A stretch of DNA of 64,000 nucleotides from Streptomyces sp. NBC_00236. Its GTDB lineage: Bacteria > Actinomycetota > Actinomycetes > Streptomycetales > Streptomycetaceae. The notes below the pieces were generated by a model, which was not told the origin of the DNA, did no database searches, and was given only the letters and a program-made list of their open reading frames with translations. Numbering within the stretch: the stretch's first letter is position 1; every line of letters starts with the position of its first letter. The DNA lies in assembly GCF_036195045.1 (NCBI RefSeq), contig NZ_CP108100.1, positions 4,154,001-4,218,000 on the forward strand, given 5' to 3'. Of this stretch, positions 27,810-37,175 are shown one piece after another. The position numbers and the translations under genes were made by a program.

Positions 27810-27893
27810 AGCGTGTCCTGCTTCCTCCCGTGATCAGTCGGATTTAAAGGACAAACTGCCGACGTATCGGCGGCGACGTAAGGAGAAGACGAC

Positions 27894-29402
27894 GTGGAGC
27901 TGGCTCTGGCGCCGGAGACCCTGGCGCGATGGCAGTTCGGAACGACGACCGTCTACCACTTCCTGTTCGTTCCACTGACGATCTCTCTCGCCGCGCTCAC
28001 TGCCGGCCTGCAGACCGCCTGGGTGCGGACCAACAAGGAGAAGTACCTCAGGGCCACCAAGTTCTGGGGCAAGCTCTTCCTGATCAACATCGCGATGGGT
28101 GTCGTCACGGGCATCGTCCAGGAGTTCCAGTTCGGAATGAACTGGTCCGACTACTCACGGTTCGTCGGTGACATCTTCGGCGCCCCGCTCGCGTTCGAGG
28201 CGCTGATCGCGTTCTTCTTCGAGTCCACGTTCATCGGTCTGTGGATCTTCGGCTGGGACAAGCTGCCCAAGAAGATCCACCTCGCCTGCATCTGGATGGT
28301 GTCGATCGGCACCATCCTCTCCGCGTACTTCATCCTGGCCGCCAACTCCTGGATGCAGCACCCGGTCGGCTACCGCATCAACAAGGAACGCGGACGCGCC
28401 GAGCTCACCGACTTCTGGCACGTGCTCACGCAGAACACCGCGCTCGCCCAGTTCTTCCACACCATCACGGCGGCCTTCCTGGTCGGCGGCGCGTTCATGG
28501 TCGGCATCGCCGCCTTCCACCTCGCGCGCAAGAAGCACATCCCGGTGATGCGGACCTCGCTGCGGCTGGGCCTGATCACCATCGTGATCTCGGGGCTGCT
28601 CACCGCCGTCAGCGGAGACCAGCTCGGCAAGGTGATGTTCAAGCAGCAGCCGATGAAGATGGCCGCGGCCGAGGCGCTGTGGGACGGGCAGAACTCCGCA
28701 CCCTTCTCGATCTTCGCGTACGGAGACGTCAGCAAGGGCCACAACTCCGTCGAGATCTCGATCCCCGGGATACTGTCCTTCCTCGCCGACGACGACTTCA
28801 ACTCGTACGTCCCCGGCATCAACGACATCAACAAGGCCGAGCAGGAGCGGTTCGGTCCCGGCGACTACCGGCCCAACATCCCCGTCGCCTTCTGGAGCTT
28901 CCGGTGGATGATCGGCTTCGGCATGGCGTCCTTCGGTCTCGGGATCCTCGGCCTGTGGCTGACCCGGAAGAAGTTCATGCTGCCGCCGGGGATGCGCACC
29001 GGCGAGGACGAGGTGCCGCATCTGGTCCTGTTCAAGAACAAGGCGCTCAGCCCGAAGCTCGCCAAGTGCTACTGGATCGTCGCGCTCTGGACCCTTCTCT
29101 TCCCGCTGATCGCCAACTCCTGGGGCTGGATCTTCACCGAGATGGGGCGTCAGCCCTGGGTCGTCTACGGCGTCCTGCAGACCCGTGACGCGGTCTCCCC
29201 CGGCGTCTCGCAGGGCGAGGTGCTCACCTCGATGATCTTGTTCACGGTGCTGTACGCCGTGCTCGCCGTGATCGAGGTCAAGCTGCTCGTGAAGTACATC
29301 AAGGCCGGGCCGCCGGAGCTGACCGACGCCGACCTCAACCCGCCCACCAGGATCGGCGGCGACCACGACGACGCCGACCGGCCCATGGCCTTCTCCTACT
29401 GA
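27894..29402 (+). CDS. cydA: Cytochrome bd ubiquinol oxidase subunit I
   Basis: A 502-residue membrane protein with about nine transmembrane helices. It carries the quinol- and haem-binding features of CydA: the N-terminal R-W-Q-F-G...Y-H-F-L-F-V-P histidine, the E-F-Q-F-G-M-N-W segment in helix 3, the E-S-T-F-I-G-L-W glutamate-containing helix, and G-R-Q-P-W at the start of the last helices. Subunit I carries haems b558, b595 and d and oxidises menaquinol with high oxygen affinity. It starts at a GTG after AAGGAG, is controlled by Rex, and is first in cydA-cydB-cydDC. Confidence 0.97.
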   Translation: MELALAPETLARWQFGTTTVYHFLFVPLTISLAALTAGLQTAWVRTNKEKYLRATKFWGKLFLINIAMGVVTGIVQEFQFGMNWSDYSRFVGDIFGAPLAFEALIAFFFESTFIGLWIFGWDKLPKKIHLACIWMVSIGTILSAYFILAANSWMQHPVGYRINKERGRAELTDFWHVLTQNTALAQFFHTITAAFLVGGAFMVGIAAFHLARKKHIPVMRTSLRLGLITIVISGLLTAVSGDQLGKVMFKQQPMKMAAAEALWDGQNSAPFSIFAYGDVSKGHNSVEISIPGILSFLADDDFNSYVPGINDINKAEQERFGPGDYRPNIPVAFWSFRWMIGFGMASFGLGILGLWLTRKKFMLPPGMRTGEDEVPHLVLFKNKALSPKLAKCYWIVALWTLLFPLIANSWGWIFTEMGRQPWVVYGVLQTRDAVSPGVSQGEVLTSMILFTVLYAVLAVIEVKLLVKYIKAGPPELTDADLNPPTRIGGDHDDADRPMAFSY

Positions 29403-29421
29403 GAGCACAGGGAGCCGAGAG

Positions 29422-30423
29422 ATGGAACTCCACGACGTCTGGTTCGTGCTCATCGCCGTTCTCTGGACCGGCTACTTCTTCCTGGAGGGATTCGACTTCG
29501 GGATCGGTGTCCTGACCAAGCTGCTGGCGCGGGACCGTAAGGAACGACGGGTCCTGATCAATACGATCGGGCCCGTGTGGGACGGCAACGAGGTCTGGCT
29601 GCTCAGCGCCGGCGGAGCGACCTTCGCCGCGTTTCCCGAGTGGTACGCCACCCTGTTCTCCGGTTTCTACCTGCCGTTGCTGATCATCCTGCTCTGCCTG
29701 ATCGTGCGGGGAGTGGCCTTCGAGTACCGGGCGAAGCGGCCCGAGGCGAAGTGGCAGACCAACTGGGAACACGCGATCTTCTGGACCTCGCTGATCCCGG
29801 CCCTGCTCTGGGGCGTCGCCTTCGGCAACATCGTCCGCGGCGTGAAGATCGACGCGGACATGGAGTACGTGGGCAACTTCTGGGATCTGCTCAACCCGTA
29901 CGCGATCCTCGGCGGGCTGGTCACCCTCTTCCTCTTCACCTTCCACGGAGCGGTGTTCGCCGGACTCAAGACGGTCGGGGACATCCGGGCCCGGGCGCGC
30001 AGGCTGGCACTGAAGCTGGGGGCGGCCACCGCCGTTCTCGCTCTCGGGTTCCTGATCTGGACCCAGGCCGACAACGGGGACGGCTGGAGCCTGATCGCGA
30101 TGCTCGTCGCCGTGGTGGCCCTGGTCGCGGCGATCGGGGCCATCGCGGCCGGGCGTGAGGGCTGGTCCTTCGCCTTCTCCGGGGTGACCATCGCGGCTGC
30201 GGTCAGCATGTTGTTCCTGACGCTCTTCCCGAACGTCATGCCGTCCTCGCTGAACGACGCCTGGAGCCTCACGGTCACCAATGCCTCGTCCAGTCCGTAC
30301 ACGCTGAAGATCATGACCTGGTGTGCGGGGATCGCCACCCCTGTCGTTCTGCTCTATCAGGGCTGGACGTACTGGGTGTTCCGCAAGCGGATCGGTACGC
30401 AGCACATCGCCGACGCGCACTGA
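29422..30423 (+). CDS. cydB: Cytochrome bd ubiquinol oxidase subunit II
   Basis: A 333-residue membrane protein with eight or nine helices. It opens with the CydB hallmark W-F-V-L-I-A-V-L-W-T-G-Y-F-F-L-E-G-F-D-F-G, then G-P-V-W-D-G-N-E-V-W-L-L. It forms the heterodimer with CydA. It lies 19 bases after cydA with GGGAG at the start, so the two are co-transcribed. Confidence 0.97.
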   Translation: MELHDVWFVLIAVLWTGYFFLEGFDFGIGVLTKLLARDRKERRVLINTIGPVWDGNEVWLLSAGGATFAAFPEWYATLFSGFYLPLLIILLCLIVRGVAFEYRAKRPEAKWQTNWEHAIFWTSLIPALLWGVAFGNIVRGVKIDADMEYVGNFWDLLNPYAILGGLVTLFLFTFHGAVFAGLKTVGDIRARARRLALKLGAATAVLALGFLIWTQADNGDGWSLIAMLVAVVALVAAIGAIAAGREGWSFAFSGVTIAAAVSMLFLTLFPNVMPSSLNDAWSLTVTNASSSPYTLKIMTWCAGIATPVVLLYQGWTYWVFRKRIGTQHIADAH

Positions 30424-30459
30424 AGCAGTGAGTGCCTTGACCGAGCCGAGCTCCATGGG

Positions 30460-33400
30460 GTGTTTCACGTGAAACCGATCGATCCGCGTCTGCTCCGCCA
30501 CGCCCGTGCCACCCGCCTGTTCCTGGCAGCAGTCGTGGCACTCGGAGTGGCCGGAGCGGCGCTGGTCATCGCCCAGGCCACGCTCGTCGCCGAAGTGGTG
30601 GTGGGCGGCTTCGAGGACGGGCTCTCGGGCGGGGACCTGCGCACTCCGCTCCTGCTGCTGGCCGCGGTCGCACTCGGCCGGGCCCTGGTCGCGTGGCTCA
30701 CCGAACTGGCCGCCTACCGGGCCGGCGCGGCCGTCAAGTCCGAGCTGCGCGGACGCCTTCTCGCCCGGGCGGCAGAGCTGGGGCCGGACTGGCTGAGCGG
30801 GCAGCGCACCGGCTCACTGGTGGCTCTCGCCACGCGGGGGATCGACGCGCTCGACGACTACTTCGCGCGCTACCTCCCGCAGCTCGGACTCGCGGTGGTG
30901 GTGCCGGTGGCCGTGCTGGCCAGAGTCGTCACCGAGGACTGGGTCTCGGCCGCGATCATCGTCGTCACGCTGCCGCTCATCCCGCTCTTCATGATTCTGA
31001 TCGGCTGGGCCACCCAGTCGCGGATGGACCGGCAGTGGCGCCTGCTCTCCCGGCTTTCGGGGCACTTCCTCGACGTGGTCGCGGGACTGCCGACGCTGAA
31101 GGTCTTCGGCCGGGCCAAGGCCCAGGCCGAATCCATCCGCACCATCACCTCGCAGTACCGGCAGGCCACGCTGAAGACCCTGCGGATCGCGTTCCTGTCG
31201 TCCTTCGCCCTGGAACTCCTGGCGACGCTTTCGGTGGCGCTCGTCGCGGTCACCATCGGCATGCGGCTCGTGCACGGGGAGCTCGACCTCTACACCGGTC
31301 TGGTCGTGCTGATCCTCGCCCCCGAGGCCTACCTGCCGATCCGGCAGGTAGGCGCGCAGTACCACGCGGCGGCCGAGGGGCTCTCGGCCGCGGAGGAGAT
31401 CTTCGCCGTCCTGGAGACCGAGCCGCGCACAAGCGGTACGCAGGATGTTCCCGGCTCGCTGCGGCTGGAAGTGGAGGAAGTGACCGTCCGGCACGCCGGG
31501 CGCCCTGAACCCTCGCTCGCCGCGGCCTCGCTGGTGGTGGACGAGGGGGAGACCGTCGCGCTGGTCGGTCCGAGCGGCGTCGGCAAGTCCACCCTCCTGA
31601 ACGTGGTGCTGGGATTCGTGACACCCGACGAGGGCCGGGTGCGGGTCGGCGGGACCGATCTGGCGGCTCTCTCCCCCGAGCGCTGGCGCGAGCGGATCGC
31701 CTGGGTGCCGCAGCGCCCGCACCTCTTCGCGGGCAGCATCGCGGAGAACGTCCGGCTGGCCCGGCCCGGGGCGGACGACAGCGCGGTGACGGCCGCGCTG
31801 CGCGAGGCCGGGGCGTACGACTTCGTGGCCGCGCTGCCGGACGGTGCCGGCACGCTCCTCGGCGAGGACGGCGCGGGTCTCTCCGCCGGACAGCGCCAGC
31901 GGCTCGCACTCGCCCGTGCGTTCCTCGCTGACCGGCCGGTCCTGCTGCTCGACGAACCGACCGCGAGCCTGGACGGCGAGACGGAGGCGGGCATCGTCGA
32001 GGCGGTACGACGGCTGGCGGTGGGCCGGACCGTGCTGCTGGTCGTCCACCGGCCGGCGCTTCTGTCCGTGGCAGACCGGGTGGTCGCCCTGTCACCTCCC
32101 GGAGTGGCCGCGCAGGCGCCCGGTGCGGCGGCTGAGCGGGCGGGGGAACAGACAGCCGCTGTGGTGCCGGGACAGGTGGAGGCCCGGGAAGCGGGCGTCG
32201 CGACCGATACGCCGAAGGAATCCAGCACGCTGCGGGACACGACGGCGTGGACCGGGCATGTGCTCGCCCGGGTGAGGGAGGCCGCCGGCGCACAGCGCGG
32301 CCGGCTGCTGCTGGCTCTGTTGCTGGGAAGCCTCGCACTGGGCTCGGCCGTCGGCCTCATGGCCGTCTCCGGCTGGCTGATCTCCCGTGCCTCCGAACAG
32401 CCCCCGGTGCTCTATCTCATGGTGGCGGTGACGGCGACCCGGGCGTTCGGGATCGGTCGGGCGGTCTTCCGCTACGCCGAGCGCCTCGTCTCGCACGACG
32501 CTGTGCTCCGGATGCTCGCGGAGCTTCGTGTGAGCGTCTACCGGAGCCTGGAGCGCATCGCGCCCGCGGGCCTGCGCCGGACCCGGCGGGGAGACCTGCT
32601 CTCGCGGCTCGTCGCCGATGTGGACGCCCTCCAGGACTACTGGCTGCGATGGCTGCTGCCTGCCTGCACCGCGGTCGTCGTGGGCGCGGGTGCCGTCGGT
32701 TTCACCGCGTGGCTGCTGCCCGAGGCAGGCGCCGTACTGGCTGCCGGACTGCTGCTGGCCGGGGTCGGGGTTCCGCTCGTCAGCGGAGCCTGTGCCCGGC
32801 ACGCGGAGCGCCGCCTGGCGCCCGCGCGGGCGGACCTGGCCACCGGGATCACCGATATGCTCGGCGGAACCGCCGAACTGACCGTCGCCGGCGCGCTTCC
32901 GGCCCGCCTGGCCCGGACCCGGGAGGCCGACGGAGTGCTGACCCGGATCGCCGCCAGGGCGGCTAAGGCCACCGCGCTCGGCGGCGGTCTCGGCGCCCTG
33001 GTCGCCGGCCTCACCGTGGTCGCCGCCGCCCTCGTCGCCCTTCCCGCAGTGGCCGACGGCCGGCTGGCCGGGGTGGAACTCGCCGTCGTCGTCCTCACCC
33101 CGCTGGCCGCCTTCGAAGCCGTGACCGGTCTGCCGCTCGCCGTGCAGTACCGGCAGCGGGTCAAGCGGAGTGCGGAGCGGGTGTTCGAGGTGCTGGACGC
33201 CCCGGTGCCGGTACGGGAACCCGCCGTCCCCGCCGAGGCTCCCGCGTCACCGTTCCCGCTGGAGGTACGGGGCCTGTCGGCCCGTTACGCGGGAGCCGGG
33301 CACGATGCGCTGGACTCCTTCGACCTCACGTTGGAGGCGGGCCGGCGCATCGCGGTCGTGGGCCGGTCCGGTTCCGGGAAGACCACGCTGGCCCAGGTCC

Positions 33401-34017
33401 TGCTCCGCTTCCTGGACGCGCGGACGGGCACGTACCGGATCGGCGGGGTGGACGCGTCCGCGCTGGACGGGGACACGGTCCGGCGGTTCGTCGGCCTCTG
33501 TGCGCAGGACGCCCACGTCTTCGACAGTTCCATCCGGGAGAACCTGCGGCTGGCCCGCCCCGGCGCGACGGACGCGGAACTGCGCGACGCCCTCGGCCGG
33601 GCCAGGCTGCTCGACTGGGCACTGGCGCTGCCGGACGGTCTGGACACGCTCGTCGGTGAGCACGGAGCCCGCCTCTCCGGCGGTCAGCGCCAGCGTCTCG
33701 CCCTGGCCCGGGCGCTGCTCGCGGACTTCCCCGTGCTGGTCCTGGACGAGCCGGCCGAGCACCTCGACCTGCCGACGGCCGATGCACTGACCGCGGACCT
33801 GCTGGCGGCGACTCAGGGGCGTACGACCGTACTGATCACCCACCGGCTCGAAGGGCTGGACGCCGTGGACGAGGTGGTGGTCCTGGAGGAGGGCTCAGTC
33901 GTACAGCGTGGCCCGTACAACGGCCTCGCAGCGGTGGACGGGCCGCTGAGCCGGATGCTGAAGCGCGAGCAGGAGACGACGGCCGGTCCCGGCGAGCCGG
34001 TGGGTGCGGGTGTCTGA
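30460..34017 (+). CDS. cydDC: Fused CydD-CydC ABC transporter for cytochrome bd assembly
   Basis: An 1185-residue fusion of two ABC half-transporters, replacing the separate CydD and CydC of E. coli. The CydD half spans residues 1-545: six helices, then Walker A G-P-S-G-V-G-K-S-T and the signature L-S-A-G-Q-R-Q-R. After a linker of about 55 residues, the CydC half has Walker A G-R-S-G-S-G-K-T-T and the signature L-S-G-G-Q-R-Q-R. CydDC is needed for bd-oxidase maturation; haem is now thought to be its substrate. The first codons are GTG-TTT-CAC-GTG-AAA, a parS site. Either the GTG at 30460 or that at 30469 may be the true start, and neither has a strong ribosome site. Confidence 0.95.
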   Translation: MFHVKPIDPRLLRHARATRLFLAAVVALGVAGAALVIAQATLVAEVVVGGFEDGLSGGDLRTPLLLLAAVALGRALVAWLTELAAYRAGAAVKSELRGRLLARAAELGPDWLSGQRTGSLVALATRGIDALDDYFARYLPQLGLAVVVPVAVLARVVTEDWVSAAIIVVTLPLIPLFMILIGWATQSRMDRQWRLLSRLSGHFLDVVAGLPTLKVFGRAKAQAESIRTITSQYRQATLKTLRIAFLSSFALELLATLSVALVAVTIGMRLVHGELDLYTGLVVLILAPEAYLPIRQVGAQYHAAAEGLSAAEEIFAVLETEPRTSGTQDVPGSLRLEVEEVTVRHAGRPEPSLAAASLVVDEGETVALVGPSGVGKSTLLNVVLGFVTPDEGRVRVGGTDLAALSPERWRERIAWVPQRPHLFAGSIAENVRLARPGADDSAVTAALREAGAYDFVAALPDGAGTLLGEDGAGLSAGQRQRLALARAFLADRPVLLLDEPTASLDGETEAGIVEAVRRLAVGRTVLLVVHRPALLSVADRVVALSPPGVAAQAPGAAAERAGEQTAAVVPGQVEAREAGVATDTPKESSTLRDTTAWTGHVLARVREAAGAQRGRLLLALLLGSLALGSAVGLMAVSGWLISRASEQPPVLYLMVAVTATRAFGIGRAVFRYAERLVSHDAVLRMLAELRVSVYRSLERIAPAGLRRTRRGDLLSRLVADVDALQDYWLRWLLPACTAVVVGAGAVGFTAWLLPEAGAVLAAGLLLAGVGVPLVSGACARHAERRLAPARADLATGITDMLGGTAELTVAGALPARLARTREADGVLTRIAARAAKATALGGGLGALVAGLTVVAAALVALPAVADGRLAGVELAVVVLTPLAAFEAVTGLPLAVQYRQRVKRSAERVFEVLDAPVPVREPAVPAEAPASPFPLEVRGLSARYAGAGHDALDSFDLTLEAGRRIAVVGRSGSGKTTLAQVLLRFLDARTGTYRIGGVDASALDGDTVRRFVGLCAQDAHVFDSSIRENLRLARPGATDAELRDALGRARLLDWALALPDGLDTLVGEHGARLSGGQRQRLALARALLADFPVLVLDEPAEHLDLPTADALTADLLAATQGRTTVLITHRLEGLDAVDEVVVLEEGSVVQRGPYNGLAAVDGPLSRMLKREQETTAGPGEPVGAGV
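30462..30475. other. parS site over the cydDC start
   Basis: A perfect GTTTCACGTGAAAC overlapping both candidate GTG start codons of cydDC. ParB bound here would sit directly on the translation start region of the gene. Confidence 0.92.
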
Positions 34018-34080
34018 GACGTATGGATCGGCTCCATCTCTCGACTTTCCCCCTCAAAAAGGACTAACTACGCTCTGGGT

Positions 34081-35886
34081 ATGTCAGAGCAGGACCCGAG
34101 CCACCCGGAGCATGCGCATCATTCCGATCAACCGTTGGAGCCCCTGCAGCCGTCCAGGCCGCCGAAGGCACCGAAGCCCCTGAATCCACAGGATTCACTG
34201 GACTCGCTCGACGCGGCGACGGAGGCGACCCGCAGCCTGCAGGGTCTGTCGACCGAACTCACCGCTCGCGTTCCACGGCTGCTGGAAGCCATGAGGTCGG
34301 TGGGTACGGGCCTGGAACTCCACTCCACGCTCGACCGGATCTGCGAGACGGCTGCCGAGCTGGCGCACGCCCACTATGCCGCCATCGGTGTCGTGGACGA
34401 GGAGGGCAAAGGGCTGTCCGACTTCGTCACGTACGGAGTCTCCGAGAGTGTGGAGCGCGCCATCGGGCGCCGGCCGGACGGACAGCGGGGACTGCTCGGC
34501 GCCCTCATCCACGAACCGCACCCCCTGCGGCTGGCCGACCTGACGTCCGACCCGAGGTTCGCCGGCTTCCCGCCGGGCCACCCGCCGATGCGCACGTTCC
34601 TCGGCGTCCCGATCCGGGTCCAGGGCGAGATCTTCGGCAACCTGTATCTGGCGGAGAAGGCCGACGGCGGCGAGTTCAACGACTACGACCTGCACATGGT
34701 CCGTGTGCTGGCCACCGAGGCAGGCATCGCCATCGGTAACGCACGGCTGTACGAGGCGGCCAGGCAGCGCGAGCGCTGGATCGACGGGTCGGTGGCCGTG
34801 ACCACCGCTCTGCTGTCCGGCGGAGACGCCGACGACGCGCTCTCCGTCGTGGCCGAACAGGCCCGCCATCTCGCCGGATCCGCGGCAGGCATCGTGCTGT
34901 TGCCGGCCGAGGACGGGGGCCTGGAGATCGTCGCCGTCTCCGCGGACGACCCGTCCGCCTCGCTCGGGGTGATCATTCCCGCGCACAGTCCGGTGGTGGC
35001 GAGACTGTTGAACGGGGAGGCGGTCTTCGTCGCCGACTCGGCCACCGACTCCCGCATGATCACCAGGCTGGCGGACCGTTTCGGCCCGAGCATGATGCTC
35101 CCGCTGCACAGCGGGGGCCGGGTGCTCGGCGCGCTCGCCACACCACGTGCCAGGGGCGGGCGGCCGTTCACGGAGACGGAGCGGACCCTCGCCACCCAGT
35201 TCGCCTCGCAGGCGGCCCTGGCGCTCATGATGGCCGAGGCGCAGCGTGACCGGGAGCGGCTCGCGGTCTACGAGGACCGCGACCGCATCGCCCGGGACCT
35301 GCACGACCTGGTCATCCAGCGGCTGTTCGCCACCGGGATGATGCTGGAGAGCGCACAGCGCCGGTCGGACGTGCCGGAGGTGCAGACCGGGGTCGGCAGG
35401 GCGGTCGACGAACTCGACGTGACCATTCAGGAGATCCGTACCGCGATCTTCGCGCTCCAGCAGGAGCCGGCGGAGGCGCCCTCCGGGCTGCGTACCCGTG
35501 TGCTGCGCGAGATCAACATGGCCGCCGTCCCGCTGGGCTTCAAACCGTCCCACCGCTTCCTCGGTGCGGTCGACTCCCTGGTCGGTGAGCTGACCGGCAA
35601 GAACCTGATCGCTGCGCTCCGGGAGGCGCTGTCCAACGCCTTCCGGCATGCCGATGCGGCGCGGATCGATGTGGTCGTCGACGCGACCGTGACGCTGCCC
35701 GACGGACGGGACGCGGTCCGGCTCTCGGTCGCCGACGACGGGGTGGGCATCCCGGCGGGCGGCCGGCGCAGCGGGCTGCGGAACCTGGCCCGCCGGGCGG
35801 AATCACTCGGCGGGGCCAGTTGGTTCGGACCGGGGATCGGGGAGGACGGCGCGGGTACGACGGTGGTGTGGCAGGCGCCTCTCTGA
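34081..35886 (+). CDS. DosS/DevS-like GAF-GAF histidine kinase
   Basis: A 601-residue cytoplasmic sensor kinase: a Pro-rich N-terminus, GAF-A (about 80-220), GAF-B (about 245-390), a HisKA_3 dimerisation domain with R-D-L-H-D (phospho-acceptor H408), and a C-terminal HATPase_c domain (D-D-G-V-G-I-P, then G-L-R-N-L). GAF-A has G-F-P-P-G-H-P-P-M-R-T-F-L-G-V-P. The His (H167) aligns with the proximal haem ligand H149 of mycobacterial DosS, and the Tyr 22 residues later (G-N-L-Y, Y189) aligns with its Y171. A haem-based oxygen/NO or redox sensor is therefore likely. No response regulator is encoded nearby. It follows cydDC by 63 bases and may share its transcript. Confidence 0.9.
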   Translation: MSEQDPSHPEHAHHSDQPLEPLQPSRPPKAPKPLNPQDSLDSLDAATEATRSLQGLSTELTARVPRLLEAMRSVGTGLELHSTLDRICETAAELAHAHYAAIGVVDEEGKGLSDFVTYGVSESVERAIGRRPDGQRGLLGALIHEPHPLRLADLTSDPRFAGFPPGHPPMRTFLGVPIRVQGEIFGNLYLAEKADGGEFNDYDLHMVRVLATEAGIAIGNARLYEAARQRERWIDGSVAVTTALLSGGDADDALSVVAEQARHLAGSAAGIVLLPAEDGGLEIVAVSADDPSASLGVIIPAHSPVVARLLNGEAVFVADSATDSRMITRLADRFGPSMMLPLHSGGRVLGALATPRARGGRPFTETERTLATQFASQAALALMMAEAQRDRERLAVYEDRDRIARDLHDLVIQRLFATGMMLESAQRRSDVPEVQTGVGRAVDELDVTIQEIRTAIFALQQEPAEAPSGLRTRVLREINMAAVPLGFKPSHRFLGAVDSLVGELTGKNLIAALREALSNAFRHADAARIDVVVDATVTLPDGRDAVRLSVADDGVGIPAGGRRSGLRNLARRAESLGGASWFGPGIGEDGAGTTVVWQAPL

Positions 35887-35933
35887 TGGGCAGGCACCTC
35901 TCCGATCCCCCGGTGGGCACCGCAGCGGGTGCG

Positions 35934-36124
35934 GTCCGCGCTCTCTGCGCTGCGCGCGGGGACGGGCTGGGTCCGCGCTCTCTGCGCTGCGCGCGGGGAC
36001 GGGCTGGGTCCGCGCTCTCTGCGCTGCGCGCGGGGACGGGCAGGGGCCGCCCTCCCTGCGCTCCACGCGCTCCACGCGGAGACGGGCTGGGTCCGCCCCT
36101 CAGCGCTCCACGCGAAGACGGGCG
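35934..36124. repeat. 37-bp tandem repeat derived from the end of the HAD gene
   Basis: There are three near-identical 37-base units (35934-35970, 35971-36007 and 36008-36044). A fourth, diverged unit carries a 9-base internal duplication (36045-36090), and a fifth (36091-36124) runs into the last codons of the minus-strand HAD gene, whose stop is at 36100. The array fills the gap between two convergent genes. The graded divergence toward the gene suggests that the gene's 3' tail was copied outward. Confidence 0.9.
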
Positions 36125-36966
36125 CGTTCGGCGATGATCCGCTCGATGACCACCGCGACACCGTCCTCGTTGTTGGTGACCGTACGGCCGGAGGCCGCGG
36201 CCAGAGCGGCCGGGTGCGCGTTGCCCATCGCGTACGAGGTGCCCGCCCAGCTCAGCATCTCCACGTCGTTCGGCATGTCGCCGAAGGCGACGACCTCGGC
36301 GGCGGAGATGCCGCGCTCGGCACAGCACAGCTCCAGCGTGCTGGCCTTGGAGACACCGGGGCCGCTGATCTCCAGGAGCGCCGTGGGGCTGGACCGGGTG
36401 AACGATGCCCGGTCGCCGGCGATGCTGCGCGCCAGGGCGAGGAATGCGTCCGGGGTCATTTCGCCGTGGTGGGCCAGGACCTTCAGCACCGGGGCACCGG
36501 CGCCCGGCGTCTCCTCGTGGAGCAGCTTCTCGGCCACGGCCACCGTCGCGCCCGGGTCGAGGTGGAAGGGCGGGTAGGCCGGTTCGTAGTGGATACCGGT
36601 GGCCAGCTCGACGGCGAACGACGTGCCGGGGGCGGCCGCGCGCAGCAGGTGCACGACATCGAGGGCGATCGGCCGCTCCAGTCCCCGCACCTTCAGCAGC
36701 CTGCCGCCGGCGTGCAGGTCGGCGACTGCGGCTCCGTTGGCGCAGATGGCCAGACCGTGGCCGTGCACGTGATCGCTGACGACGTCCATCCAGCGGGCGG
36801 GACGTCCGGTGACGAAGAAGACCTCGATGCCGGCCTCCTCGGCAGCGGCGAGTGCCGCGACCGTGCGGTCCGAGACGGTCTTGTCGTCGCGCAGGAGGGT
36901 GCCGTCCAGGTCGGTGGCGATCAGCCGGGGAGCGGCAGGAACGGGCGGTTCGGTAGCTGAGGTCAC
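36100..36966 (-). CDS. HAD superfamily (Cof-like) phosphatase
   Basis: A 288-residue HAD hydrolase of the Cof/type IIB subfamily. Motif I is A-T-D-L-D-G-T-L-L, motif II the F-F-V-T-G-R threonine, the lysine is in the C2-cap/G-V-S-K-A region, and motif IV is V-A-F-G-D-M-P-N-D. Such enzymes dephosphorylate sugar phosphates, flavin or vitamin B6 phosphates; the substrate is not predictable. The GTG at 36966 is preferred; the frame is open to 37098. It is a paralogue of the HAD gene at 47735. Its last codons form one unit of the adjacent tandem repeat. Confidence 0.9.
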   Translation of the reverse strand: MTSATEPPVPAAPRLIATDLDGTLLRDDKTVSDRTVAALAAAEEAGIEVFFVTGRPARWMDVVSDHVHGHGLAICANGAAVADLHAGGRLLKVRGLERPIALDVVHLLRAAAPGTSFAVELATGIHYEPAYPPFHLDPGATVAVAEKLLHEETPGAGAPVLKVLAHHGEMTPDAFLALARSIAGDRASFTRSSPTALLEISGPGVSKASTLELCCAERGISAAEVVAFGDMPNDVEMLSWAGTSYAMGNAHPAALAAASGRTVTNNEDGVAVVIERIIAERARLRVER

Positions 36967-37175
36967 CGGTCCATTCTCGCGTACGAGGGTGCACGGGCGT
37001 GCGCAGGGGCGCACATTTGAGTGCGCACGCCGCTGAGCAGGGGAACATTCCTCTGGCATATGTCTGCGGATTTCCGGCGTTCTCTGCGGATCCCGCATGC
37101 CGGTGTCCCCGTGCCGTCCCGCACGGAAGCCTGCGGGAAAGGTGGGGCCGGGCGGCCCACCGTAAACTCTGGGCC

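Noticed and set aside
35934..36124. CRISPR-like regular repeats
   Set aside because: The 37-base units are directly tandem with no spacers and derive from the HAD gene end.
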